Part shown: positions 36,412-45,381 of the stretch, one piece after another
Position numbering within the stretch: position 1 is the stretch's first letter
How the letters are laid out: every line of letters starts with the position of its first letter
Source: Empedobacter stercoris
Lineage (GTDB): Bacteria > Bacteroidota > Bacteroidia > Flavobacteriales > Weeksellaceae
Direction of reading: 5' to 3'
DNA length: 64,000 bases
NCBI RefSeq assembly: GCF_020281205.1
Contig: NZ_JACXZC010000002.1
Coordinates: 1 to 64,000 of the forward strand
Translations under genes and position numbers: made by a program
The notes under the pieces: model-generated
What the model saw: the letters and a program-made list of their open reading frames with translations, nothing else
Told to the model about the DNA's origin: nothing
Databases searched by the model: none

Positions 36412-36467
36412 GTGATAAAATTAATGAATAATTATTTTATAGGAAGAATATTAATCTTATAAAAAAT

Positions 36468-36500
36468 AAATAGCTACAACAAAATATGTTGTAGCTATTT
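36468..36500 (-). terminator. terminator of the htrA gene (minus strand)
   Basis: AAATAGCTACAAC pairs perfectly with GTTGTAGCTATTT. Read on the minus strand it lies 40 bases after the htrA stop and is followed by a T-rich tail. Confidence 0.8.
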
Positions 36501-36537
36501 AGATTGATTTATTAAAATTTAAAATCGACTCGAAATT

Positions 36538-38055
36538 TTAATCCATCGTAAATCCTTTCGTATAAATACGTCCGTAATAATCTGCAAATTTAATTGAAAC
36601 GCGTCCTTTATAGTTTTTCAGGATTTTTTCTATGTCTTCTTGCGAACTTACATTTTTTTCATTGATAGAAAGAATAATAAATTCATTCTGAACACCAGCT
36701 GCAGCTAATTTCCCTCCTGATTCTAAATCTTTCACCATTACACCATAATTGATTCCAAAATTATCTTTTTGACGTTCTGTTAATGGTTCAAATTGTGCTC
36801 CCAAAAGTTCAGTTGGTGTTAAGTCAGCTTTGCTTCTTACTTTTGTACTTCCTTTCGCATCTTTCAACGTAATTGTGTATGTTTTTTGTGCATTTCCACG
36901 TTTTACAGTCAATGTTACTTTATCACCAGGGCGTTTGCTACCTACGATAAAAGATAATGTAGAGAAAGATGTAATTGGTTTTCCGTCTACAGCTGTAATG
37001 ATATCACCTTCTTCAATTCCAGAATCGATTGCAGATCCTTTCGAAACCAATTCAGTAACCATTACACCTTTATCAGTTTTTAAATTTTTCTTAAATTCTC
37101 TGTTGTATTGTTTTACAGCATCTTCATTTGATAAATCAAAACCTTTGATACCTAAATACCCACGCTGAACCATTCCATAAGATTTAATATCCTCCACAAC
37201 TTTTTTTACCAAGTTTGCAGGAACAGCAAATCCATAACCAGAGTATGCACCTGTTGGCGAAGAAATAGCAGTGTTAATACCAATCAAATCTCCATTTGCA
37301 TTCACTAAAGCCCCACCAGAGTTACCTGGGTTAATCGCGGCATCTGTTTGAATAAATGACTCGATTGGTGATTCAGAGTTTTTACCTAAAATATTAATGC
37401 TACGTCCTTTTGCTGATACAATACCAGCGGTAACAGTAGAGGTTAAACCAAATGGATTTCCTACAGCTAATACCCAATCACCGACATTAATAGCATCAGA
37501 ATCTACAAACTTAGTAAATGGTAAACCTTTCTCTGTAATTTTAAGTAACGCAATATCTGTACTTGGATCGGTACCAACTAATTCGGCTGTATAGCTTTTT
37601 TGGTTATTTAGGGTTACTTCAATTTTAGATGCACCCTGAATCACGTGATTATTAGTAACAATATATCCATCTTGCGAAATAATTACACCAGACCCCATTC
37701 CAGATGGTTGATCTTGATCAGGTTGTTGTTGCTGTCTTCCTCTTTGTTGTGGTGAAGGTTGTCCAAAAAAGAAATCAAAAGGATCAAAGAATTGCTGTTG
37801 TTGTTGCTGTCTTCGATTCGAATAATTTTTAATACTTACAACGGTGTGCACAGCTTTATTAGAAGCTTCTACAAAATTAGGCGCATCGTAGCCGTAATTT
37901 CCTTTATAATCAACTAATTCGAAATCTCCATTTTTTTGTTCGTTGGCATTGGTAATAAATGGATTGTTTGTATTATCATTCATCAAATAAAAACCTCCCA
38001 TAGTTGTCATAGAACTAACTAAACCAACTAATAAGTAGCCTGTATATTTTTTCAT
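36538..38055 (-). CDS. htrA: Do/DegP-type periplasmic serine protease (HtrA family)
   Basis: 505 residues. An N-terminal signal/anchor (YTGYLLVGLVSSMTTMGGFY) precedes a Gln/Pro-rich linker (about 85-115) and the trypsin-like protease domain with the triad visible as NHVIQG (His), STDIALLKI (Asp) and GNSGGALVN (Ser). Two PDZ domains follow (from about residue 295 with RGYLGIKGF, and from about 410). It degrades or refolds misfolded envelope proteins. The upstream region contains a promoter box and a perfect palindrome overlapping the -33 position, suggesting stress regulation. Transcribed alone, divergent from dapF. Confidence 0.95.
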   Translation of the reverse strand: MKKYTGYLLVGLVSSMTTMGGFYLMNDNTNNPFITNANEQKNGDFELVDYKGNYGYDAPNFVEASNKAVHTVVSIKNYSNRRQQQQQQFFDPFDFFFGQPSPQQRGRQQQQPDQDQPSGMGSGVIISQDGYIVTNNHVIQGASKIEVTLNNQKSYTAELVGTDPSTDIALLKITEKGLPFTKFVDSDAINVGDWVLAVGNPFGLTSTVTAGIVSAKGRSINILGKNSESPIESFIQTDAAINPGNSGGALVNANGDLIGINTAISSPTGAYSGYGFAVPANLVKKVVEDIKSYGMVQRGYLGIKGFDLSNEDAVKQYNREFKKNLKTDKGVMVTELVSKGSAIDSGIEEGDIITAVDGKPITSFSTLSFIVGSKRPGDKVTLTVKRGNAQKTYTITLKDAKGSTKVRSKADLTPTELLGAQFEPLTERQKDNFGINYGVMVKDLESGGKLAAAGVQNEFIILSINEKNVSSQEDIEKILKNYKGRVSIKFADYYGRIYTKGFTMD

Positions 38056-38093
38056 TTCTTTTTTATATAAGTTTTTAATGTTTTTGATTAAAT

Positions 38094-38138
38094 CAAATTT
38101 AAGACCAAAATTTTAACATTTCAAACCGTTTAACGGTT
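38094..38138 (-). promoter_or_regulatory. htrA promoter with overlapping palindromic operator
   Basis: On the minus strand TAAATTTG (38094-38101) is the -7 box and TTG (38122-38124) lies 20 bases upstream, slightly long. AACCGTT-T-AACGGTT (38124-38138), a perfect 7-bp inverted repeat, abuts the -33 element. Confidence 0.5.
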
Positions 38139-38218
38139 GTTAACACTATATTATAAATCTTTTATAACATTAGTTAAGAGTGATAAAAATGTATTTACTT
38201 TGTTTAAAATTTAAGAAG

Positions 38219-38995
38219 TTGAAATTAAAATTTTATAAATACCAAGGAGCTGGGAATGATTTTGTCATGATTGATGATAGAGAAAAAACATTTCCTATTT
38301 CGACAGAACTGATTAATAGGCTGTGTGACCGTAACTTTGGGATTGGAGCTGATGGATTAATTTTGTTACAGAATGACGATCATTCAGATTTCAAAATGGT
38401 GTATTTTAATTCTGATGGAAACGAAAGCACGATGTGTGGAAATGGTGGACGTTGTATTATTCGATTTGCCAATGATTTGGACGTTGCCAATGACAAAATG
38501 ACATTTAATGCAATCGATGGTTTGCATCATGGTGTAGTAGATCACGATGTTATTCGGATACAGATGATTGATGTGAATGAAGTTGAAGACCACGATGGTT
38601 ATTTGTTTATGAATACAGGTTCGCCACATCACGTAGAATTTGTAAAAAATGTAAAAGACATTAACGTGTACAAAAAAGGAAAATCTATTCGCAATGGAGC
38701 TCCTTATTTTGAGCAAGGTTCTAACGTAAATTTTGTAGAAGTCATGCCAGATCATTCGCTGAGAATTAGAACGTACGAGCGAGGTGTAGAAGACGAAACC
38801 TTGGCTTGTGGTACTGGAATTACCGCTGCTGCAATTGCTGCTTATGTGAAAAATTTAGTAGACAAAAACGACATCAAAGTAAAGGCAATGGGTGGTGATT
38901 TATCGGTGAATTTTGAAGAAAATAATCATAACTTTGTCAATGTTTGGTTGAACGGACCAGCCGTAAAAGTTTTTGAAGGTGAAATTGAAATTTAA
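38219..38995 (+). CDS. dapF: diaminopimelate epimerase
   Basis: 258 residues from a TTG at 38219 (reads MKLKFYKYQGAGNDFVMID), the start that matches the family's N-terminus. The frame is open upstream to GTG 38180 and ATG 38189, but those codons add a non-family sequence. It converts LL- to meso-diaminopimelate for lysine and peptidoglycan. The two catalytic cysteines are in STMCGNGGRC and TLACGTGITAAA. mltG follows after nine bases, so both peptidoglycan-related genes form an operon. Confidence 0.93.
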   Translation: MKLKFYKYQGAGNDFVMIDDREKTFPISTELINRLCDRNFGIGADGLILLQNDDHSDFKMVYFNSDGNESTMCGNGGRCIIRFANDLDVANDKMTFNAIDGLHHGVVDHDVIRIQMIDVNEVEDHDGYLFMNTGSPHHVEFVKNVKDINVYKKGKSIRNGAPYFEQGSNVNFVEVMPDHSLRIRTYERGVEDETLACGTGITAAAIAAYVKNLVDKNDIKVKAMGGDLSVNFEENNHNFVNVWLNGPAVKVFEGEIEI

Positions 38996-39004
38996 TTCGA
39001 TCCT

Positions 39005-40027
39005 ATGAAAAAAATAAATTTTGTATTACTATTAATCTGTTCATTTGTACTCATAGGATGTACATTTATAGATGGTTTCAAGGGAAATGCAACAAAAGAT
39101 GGTTACATCTATATTTCTCGCGGAGCTAATTTTGATCAAGTCTTAGATTCTTTAAAACCATTTTTAAAGAACGAAAAGTTGTTCAAACAATATGCTGAAG
39201 ATGCAGATTATCCAGCAACCATTAAATCTGGAAAATATAAAATTTCAAGCACAGATACTAACCGTGATATTGTCGATCGTTTGCAAGGTGGAGAACAAGA
39301 AGAAGTGAAACTTCGTATCAAGAATGAACCTACAATTTATCATTTGGCAAGTTCTGTTTCGAAACAAGTTGATATGGATTCGGTTCAAGTTTTAACAGCG
39401 ATTCGAGATTTTGTAAAAGAGAAAAATGATACCACGTTAAATGACGAAACGGTAAAACAATATTTTATTCCAGAAACGTATTTTGTGTATTGGGGAATTA
39501 CACCAGAAAAATTTGTAGAAAAAATGGTGGCTCAACATGATAAGGTATGGAACGAAGAACGTCTTGCAAAAGCAAAAACACTTAAGCTATCACCTTTAGA
39601 AGTGACAACTTTGGCTTCAATAGTTCAGTTAGAATCATCTGATAATATGGAAGAACAACAAAAAGTGGCGCGTGCTTATATGAATCGTTTAGCGAAAGAT
39701 ATGCGTTTGGAAGCGGATCCAACTTCTATTTATGCTTACAAAATGGAAAATGGTTGGAATCAAAAAGTACAACGCGTGTACAAAAAATGGACATGGTCGT
39801 CGAATGCTTACAATACCTATCGCAACAAAGGTTTGCCTCCTGCGCCCATTTGTTTGCCGAATTTAGGAGCAATAGACGCGGTTTTATCACCAGCTAATCA
39901 CGATTTTATTTTCTTTGCAGCTGACCCGAAAAAACCAGGTTATCATATTTTTACTGCCGATTATCAAGAACATTTGAAAAATGCAGATGTTTACCGAAAA
40001 TGGTTAAAAGAGAATAATATTAAATAG
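39005..40027 (+). CDS. mltG: endolytic murein transglycosylase MltG (YceG family)
   Basis: 340 residues, the family's usual length. The catalytic glutamate is in LASIVQLESSDN (about residue 217), and the conserved C-terminal part has ADPTSIYAY, YRNKGLPPAPICLPNLGAID and FFAADPKKPGYHIFTADYQE. It cleaves nascent glycan strands and may act as a terminase of peptidoglycan elongation. The N-terminus (MKKINFVLLLICSFVLIGC) looks like a lipoprotein signal with lipobox LIGC (Cys19) rather than an uncleaved membrane anchor. Coupled to dapF; a terminator follows. Confidence 0.93.
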   Translation: MKKINFVLLLICSFVLIGCTFIDGFKGNATKDGYIYISRGANFDQVLDSLKPFLKNEKLFKQYAEDADYPATIKSGKYKISSTDTNRDIVDRLQGGEQEEVKLRIKNEPTIYHLASSVSKQVDMDSVQVLTAIRDFVKEKNDTTLNDETVKQYFIPETYFVYWGITPEKFVEKMVAQHDKVWNEERLAKAKTLKLSPLEVTTLASIVQLESSDNMEEQQKVARAYMNRLAKDMRLEADPTSIYAYKMENGWNQKVQRVYKKWTWSSNAYNTYRNKGLPPAPICLPNLGAIDAVLSPANHDFIFFAADPKKPGYHIFTADYQEHLKNADVYRKWLKENNIK

Positions 40028-40076
40028 TATTTAGCTAAACTTAATTTAGTTATCAACAACAAAGTAAGATCAATAG

Positions 40077-40119
40077 AAAATCCCTCAACAGCTTTAAAAT
40101 AAGTGTTGAGGGATTTTTA
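40077..40119. terminator. bidirectional terminator between mltG and the outer-membrane barrel gene
   Basis: AAAATCCCTCAACA pairs with TGTTGAGGGATTTT around a 13-base loop, with T-rich and A-rich flanks that suit both converging genes. Confidence 0.85.
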
Positions 40120-40139
40120 ATTCGTTATTATTTGATTTT

Positions 40140-42827
40140 TTAGAACTTATATCGAAGACTCACGATAAAATATCTGCCCAAAACATTGCGTGTTGTAGTC
40201 GATATGTAGTTATCTGTAAAGCCATTTGAAACGATAATATTGTTTCCTAATAGATTTCCACCCGTTAAAGTTAGGTACGTTTTCTTCGCAATTTTATAAC
40301 GCGCAGAAGCATTCCATTCTTTTGCATCATTTAAACGTTCTCCATTACGGTATTGTAAACGATAGGAAAAATCGGACTGAATTAATAAATTATCCGTCAC
40401 CGACCAAGCGGCATCTCCATAAGGACGCCAAGTTTCAAATTTTTGTTCGAACAAAGATTTGAAATTACTTAAGCTTAAATTTAATCCAGCTTTTAATTCG
40501 AATTTCTTATTGAATACAAACGAATTTTCTAAATTATACGTCTGATTAAAAGACGTATTATTAACCACTCGTTCTGTATCGTCGATTTTACTTCCTGTGT
40601 AAGTGTAATAGTCAGAATAATTTAAATTAGCTGTTCCACGCACATTGTACCATTTAGCAAAACGTTTGTAAATCATAAAATAACCTGAATACGTATCATT
40701 GTCATAATCCGAATTCAATAAGGTGTTAATCTGTGTTTGATTTTCTTGATTTAGGACAGAAGTTGTTACGATACTTTTTTCACGTTTCGAGTAGGATACA
40801 TTTCCAAAAATATTGAAAAATGAAAAGGAATTAAAATGATTGAAACTTAACGAAGCGGTATGTGTTAGTGCTTGTCTTAAATCACGATTTCCTTGAAAAA
40901 CACTGAAGTAACTTTGCAAAACATACGAATCGGTCAAATCTTTTGCATGCGGTAAATCGTAGGCTTGTTTATAATTTGCCGTTATAGAAGTCGCATTGTT
41001 AAACTTATAATTCAAGCGTGCGTGTGGTAAAACCTTCGTTTCATTAAACTTCTCGTTTGTCCCATCTGTGAACTTTGCATTTTCTGAAAAGAAAATCAAT
41101 CCAGCACCAAGATCAGCTTGAAAATTCCCTATTTTTTTTGTCAATGTTACATCTCCAAAGGTTTCATTGTAATCAAAATTCGTATCACTTATGGTATTGA
41201 ATGAAGTGATTAAGTTTTGGTAATCATACAATGAATTTTCAAAACGTTGAAAACTGAAATTTGTTCCAACCTTAAATTTAAGGTTCGCTGTATTGGTTAA
41301 TAAATGATTATAAACGGTATAAAACTGAAACGTATTGACATTATATCGTTGGTCTTGATTCAAATTATATTGATCGTTAATTTTTGATAAATTCCCAAAA
41401 ATAGTAAATGGTTGATTCGATGAATACAAGTTGAAATCTGGTGTTTCATTTTGGAATTGATGACGAAGATAAAAACCAATGTTATGATCACGACCAATCT
41501 TTTTGATGTACGATAAATTTTGACTTAATCTGAAATTTTCGCGATCTGTAAAGTTATTTCTAAAACCTGTTTTTTGCCCATCAAGAAAATTATCAACCGA
41601 TTGTTCGTCTTCATTTTTCATGTAGTTAAAGTTCAGGTTATATTTAATCTGTCCTTTATCATTCGGATTATAGTCAAGTTTTATACGAGCCATTCCCATC
41701 AACGTATTGTTTTTGTTTCGTTGCTCATCTATCGTTGTATAAGGATTTTCTACCGTATTATAAAAACGTTCTACCGTAGAATTGTACTTGATGTTGTTCG
41801 TGTTAACTAATCCAAAACCAGAAACTTTAAGCCTTTTATTAGGCTCTACACCGTAATGTAAAGCGCCGTTATACGTACTCATTTCTGGAGCATCAGATTC
41901 TGTAGGAAATGATAAACTTGCATTTCCTCCTCTAATGGACAGTTGACTACCGTCTTCCGTAAAATTAGACATTCCACCAAAAAATGTCATGTAATCATCA
42001 AAGTCAAAAACCTTTTTTCCAAACGTATTGAAATCATGGATGGTTGTAGCATCACTTTTTTCAGAGAAATAGAAAATTTTAGCTTGCGCATCAGCGTGTT
42101 TGTCGGCATCTCCACCAATTGTAACATTTCCAAAAGCGATACGTTTCATATCTTCTTTTAGTTCGATGTTTAACGCAAATTGTTCGTCATCTTCTTGTAA
42201 GGAAGAAGCAAAAGGATTGGATTTAAACTTTGTATCCAACTGAATTTTAGAAACAGCATCAGAAGGTAAATTTTTGTTCAATAACTTTTCGTTACCACCC
42301 AATACTTCGCGACCACCAACGGTTACTTGAGACATCGGTTTACCTTTGTACATCACTTTTCCATTTACGACTTCGATTCCTGGTAATTTTTTTAGAATAT
42401 CTTCTAACGTTTCTTCGTTTCCAACCTTGAAAGAATCCGCATCAAACTCGATTGTATCACCTTTTACTTTGATGGCTTGCTGCGCCTTTACAATGGTTTC
42501 TTGCAAAGAAATTTGATTTCCTTTTTTTAGCTTTAATTTTTTGTTGACGTTTTCTGTTAAGTCAACATTTTCTATGTAAGTCTCAAAACCAGCCTGTTCA
42601 ATTTCAATATCATATTTTTGACCACAAGGTAGTTTGAATTCAAATTCTCCAACATTACTTGTAAAAACAAAGCCTTTACCTTCGTTATTTTGATCAAAAA
42701 TAGAAACTGATGCATCGGTAACAGGAATACCATTTTCGTCTGCAACAGAACCTTTTAGTTTACATTCTTGTGCAAATGTAAATTGAGCTGCCCCAACGAG
42801 TAAGAGTGGGTAGAGTATTTTCTTCAT
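40140..42827 (-). CDS. TonB-dependent-receptor-like outer membrane beta-barrel protein with carboxypeptidase-regulatory domain
   Basis: 895 residues. Signal peptide (about 1-19, ending FAQ), then a carboxypeptidase-regulatory-like domain (about 22-100, KLKGSVADENGIPVTDASVS), a plug-like segment (about 125-225, TLEDILKKLPGIEVVNGKVM and GGREVLGGNEKLL), and a large beta-barrel to a C-terminal aromatic (FIVSLRYKF). This is the outer-membrane beta-barrel family common in Flavobacteriia, often next to GLPGLI genes, as here. No TonB box is obvious. It lies 104 bases downstream of a GLPGLI gene on the same strand with a palindrome between. Substrate unknown. Confidence 0.88.
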   Translation of the reverse strand: MKKILYPLLLVGAAQFTFAQECKLKGSVADENGIPVTDASVSIFDQNNEGKGFVFTSNVGEFEFKLPCGQKYDIEIEQAGFETYIENVDLTENVNKKLKLKKGNQISLQETIVKAQQAIKVKGDTIEFDADSFKVGNEETLEDILKKLPGIEVVNGKVMYKGKPMSQVTVGGREVLGGNEKLLNKNLPSDAVSKIQLDTKFKSNPFASSLQEDDEQFALNIELKEDMKRIAFGNVTIGGDADKHADAQAKIFYFSEKSDATTIHDFNTFGKKVFDFDDYMTFFGGMSNFTEDGSQLSIRGGNASLSFPTESDAPEMSTYNGALHYGVEPNKRLKVSGFGLVNTNNIKYNSTVERFYNTVENPYTTIDEQRNKNNTLMGMARIKLDYNPNDKGQIKYNLNFNYMKNEDEQSVDNFLDGQKTGFRNNFTDRENFRLSQNLSYIKKIGRDHNIGFYLRHQFQNETPDFNLYSSNQPFTIFGNLSKINDQYNLNQDQRYNVNTFQFYTVYNHLLTNTANLKFKVGTNFSFQRFENSLYDYQNLITSFNTISDTNFDYNETFGDVTLTKKIGNFQADLGAGLIFFSENAKFTDGTNEKFNETKVLPHARLNYKFNNATSITANYKQAYDLPHAKDLTDSYVLQSYFSVFQGNRDLRQALTHTASLSFNHFNSFSFFNIFGNVSYSKREKSIVTTSVLNQENQTQINTLLNSDYDNDTYSGYFMIYKRFAKWYNVRGTANLNYSDYYTYTGSKIDDTERVVNNTSFNQTYNLENSFVFNKKFELKAGLNLSLSNFKSLFEQKFETWRPYGDAAWSVTDNLLIQSDFSYRLQYRNGERLNDAKEWNASARYKIAKKTYLTLTGGNLLGNNIIVSNGFTDNYISTTTRNVLGRYFIVSLRYKF

Positions 42828-42875
42828 AGAAATGTAGTGTTATTGTATACTAATTTTTGTAGAGGTTTTGAGTAA

Positions 42876-42913
42876 AATTCAATCAATTCAACTTAAGTTG
42901 AACTGATTGAATT
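42876..42913. repeat. near-perfect palindrome between a GLPGLI gene and the barrel gene
   Basis: AATTCAATCAATTCAACTT is mirrored by AAGTTGAACTGATTGAATT, 19 bp per arm with one mismatch and no loop. It may act as a weak terminator or a processing stem; only short T runs flank it. Confidence 0.6.
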
Positions 42914-42930
42914 CTTATTTTATGCATTGA

Positions 42931-43707
42931 TTATTTGGTGTCTACGCCACCGCCCATCAATTCTTGTGCTTTTTTCTGGATTTCCAATACTACTTTCATA
43001 AATTCGTTTTGCGTTACAACTTCACCTTTAGTCGGTAAGGCAATTTTTAAATCTTTATCCGAAATTTTCAAATCTTTTAAGGTATAAATCATTTTAGCGC
43101 CATTCGCTTCAAATTCTGCTTTGATGATTAATCCTGGTAATCCAGCTAAAGAAGTAGGTCCGTCTTTGATTGGAATTGCTGGTGCATACCAAGCGGTAAC
43201 TGGGATAGAGTCCATCATCACACCTTCTGCTTTTGTTGCTTGGTATCCTGCGATATCCGTTTTTTCGCGTGAGATTTTCCATTTATAATCTGGAATCTGA
43301 TCTTTGATTAAATATTGTTTAACCCCCATATCCACTTCTTTGTAGTATAAATGAGGTGTAACCGTAAAATCTTTGTACGTTGGTTTATTGTCCATTGCAG
43401 CCATTTGTTGCGCAATAATTCCTAAACCACCTTGACCATTGTTTACTTTTTCTTCTAATGTAAATGTTGAATTTTTAGAATTACTTTTGAAGAAATAAGT
43501 CATAAAAATTCCACCATCAATTTCAGCTTTCAACATAGGACCAAATTGTGCTCTGTATGCTTCTGGAATAGTTTTCATGGTTTGATCATAATCCATTTTA
43601 ACTTCCATGACATAAGTGGCGTCAATATTTTGTGCTTTATTGTCTTGTGCGATAGAAACTGTTGTTGTAAGAATTCCTAAGGCAAATGTTAAGATTGCTT
43701 TTTTCAT
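42931..43707 (-). CDS. GLPGLI family protein
   Basis: 258 residues with a signal peptide (about 1-20, ending SIAQ). The family motif is present as SLAGLPGLIIKAE at about residue 189, preceded by the usual PVTAWYAPAIPIKDGP segment and WKISREKTDIAGYQATKAE. GLPGLI proteins are periplasmic or outer-membrane-associated and of unknown function; they commonly neighbour outer-membrane barrel genes. It precedes the barrel gene at 40140 on the same strand. Two paralogues lie at 44531 and 45382. Confidence 0.9.
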   Translation of the reverse strand: MKKAILTFALGILTTTVSIAQDNKAQNIDATYVMEVKMDYDQTMKTIPEAYRAQFGPMLKAEIDGGIFMTYFFKSNSKNSTFTLEEKVNNGQGGLGIIAQQMAAMDNKPTYKDFTVTPHLYYKEVDMGVKQYLIKDQIPDYKWKISREKTDIAGYQATKAEGVMMDSIPVTAWYAPAIPIKDGPTSLAGLPGLIIKAEFEANGAKMIYTLKDLKISDKDLKIALPTKGEVVTQNEFMKVVLEIQKKAQELMGGGVDTK

Positions 43708-43849
43708 AATTGTTGTATTTTCTATAGTTAGTCTACTTAGTAGGTTGAATGTTACAGAAAAATATTACATTGTTTAGTCAACATAAAATGTCATTCAAAA
43801 AAAAGATAGGTTTCCAAGTGACATTTTTTACGTTTTATTTATTGTTAGA

Positions 43850-44452
43850 TTATAATAAATAAGTCGAAATATGACCACCTTTCTTTGCAAACTCTTTTTT
43901 CAATTCATCAAATGAATCTTGGTTAATCGCTTTTGTCGAACCTTCTAAAATATAAGTTGTATACCCAAGCGATAAAGCGTCTTTTGCTGTGTAGTACACA
44001 CAAAAATCACCTGCTAAACCACAAACATATACACTCGAAATATTGTGATCTTTTAGATAACCATTTAACCCTGTCGGATTTTTTTTATTCACATCAAAAA
44101 AAGCACTATACGAATCTATATTCGGATTCATTCCTTTTCGGATAACCGCACTAATCTTCTTTTGATTGATATCTTTATGCAATTCAGCTCCTTTTGTTCC
44201 TTGTACGCAATGATCTGGCCATAGAACTTGCTGTGTTCCATCTAAATCAATCACATCAAAAGGATTTTTTTCTGGATGTTGAGAAGCAAAACTCTTATGA
44301 TCTGCTGGATGCCAATCTTGTGTAGCGACCACCAAATCAAATTTTTCTTGTAATTTATTGATGCGTTCGATAATTTGATCTCCTTCATTAACAGCTAATG
44401 CTCCTCCTGGCAAAAAATCGTATTGCATATCCACGATGATTAAAGCTTTCAT
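43850..44452 (-). CDS. pncA: nicotinamidase (bifunctional nicotinamidase/pyrazinamidase type)
   Basis: 200 residues of the isochorismatase-like fold. The catalytic Asp is in IIVDMQYDFLPGGAL (Asp8), metal-site residues in ATQDWHPADHKSFAS, the Lys in AVIRKGMNPN, and the nucleophilic Cys in CGLAGDFCVYYTAKDA. It hydrolyses nicotinamide to nicotinate in NAD salvage. It is inserted among three GLPGLI genes without any obvious functional link. Length is normal and all catalytic residues are present. Confidence 0.94.
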   Translation of the reverse strand: MKALIIVDMQYDFLPGGALAVNEGDQIIERINKLQEKFDLVVATQDWHPADHKSFASQHPEKNPFDVIDLDGTQQVLWPDHCVQGTKGAELHKDINQKKISAVIRKGMNPNIDSYSAFFDVNKKNPTGLNGYLKDHNISSVYVCGLAGDFCVYYTAKDALSLGYTTYILEGSTKAINQDSFDELKKEFAKKGGHISTYLL

Positions 44453-44530
44453 AGTATTTTATTTCTTAAGATTAATATGATATTAAATATAAGTTTTTAA
44501 ATACGAAAATAGCTTAATTTTCAAGGAAAT

Positions 44531-45307
44531 TTAATCCCGTTTGTTCACGCCAGAATTTCGCATCTCTTCAAAACGTTTGCGTTGATCGTTCATTAACTTG
44601 TTGTATTCCTTTTGTGAAATTGCATTTTTATCTTTTGGCTTTTCGATTGATTTAGTATTTGTTGCAGTCGAAATATTCGTTAAAGATATGATACGTTTAC
44701 CACTTATGGGACCTCTGTTGATCTCCGTTTCTACCTCTGCAATTAAACCAGGTAAACCCCAATAATTTTCAGGACCTGTTTTGTATTTTAATGTCGGAAT
44801 GTACCAAGCTGTTGTTTGAATACTATCAATAATAGCTGTTGCTTTTTTGGCTTCGTTACCTAAAATTGTTTTAGTTTCTCGCGTTAATTTCCACTCATAA
44901 TTTTGTAAAGTATCTTGTATGGTATAACTTTTCATCATCATGTTTTGTTCTTTCAACAACTGTTGTGTAGACGTATTTTTGTAAATGTTATCTCCATTCA
45001 TCAACATCATTCTACCTCCACGCAAACCTCTCATTCCTTGTTCTTGCGAATTAGAAATTTTCTCCACCAATTTATAAAGTGATTCTTCGCCTAATATGGT
45101 CAAGGTAAAATCTTGGGGTTCTTGTAACGATTTCACCATTTGTTCTTGTATATCTTTTGGCATTTGTCTACTTCCACCTCCTGGAGGTTGAAATTTAAAA
45201 TCGTCGGGTAGAATAATTCGAGAAGTATAACTAACTTCTAACTTTTCTTGTTGCGCAAAAGAAACAATACTTATAAGTAAAATAAAAACTGAAATTATCT
45301 TTTTCAT
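44531..45307 (-). CDS. GLPGLI family protein
   Basis: 258 residues from ATG at 45305-45307 (MKKIISVFILL); an ATG 8 codons upstream gives a poorer signal peptide. The signal ends SFAQ. The motif WGLPGLIAEVETE is at about residue 183, with IIDSIQTTAWYIPTLKYKTG before it. It ends in a basic, Met/Arg-rich tail (KLMNDQRKRFEEMRN) very similar to that of the next paralogue (EKEFETMSKKQMERFKKMR), so the two are probably recent tandem duplicates. Function unknown. Confidence 0.88.
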   Translation of the reverse strand: MKKIISVFILLISIVSFAQQEKLEVSYTSRIILPDDFKFQPPGGGSRQMPKDIQEQMVKSLQEPQDFTLTILGEESLYKLVEKISNSQEQGMRGLRGGRMMLMNGDNIYKNTSTQQLLKEQNMMMKSYTIQDTLQNYEWKLTRETKTILGNEAKKATAIIDSIQTTAWYIPTLKYKTGPENYWGLPGLIAEVETEINRGPISGKRIISLTNISTATNTKSIEKPKDKNAISQKEYNKLMNDQRKRFEEMRNSGVNKRD

Positions 45308-45381
45308 TTGTGTGATTTTGTCATAAGACAATTAAAAAGTAAAAATGTTTAATCGACTCAAAAAATATTTATTCTCAAAGT

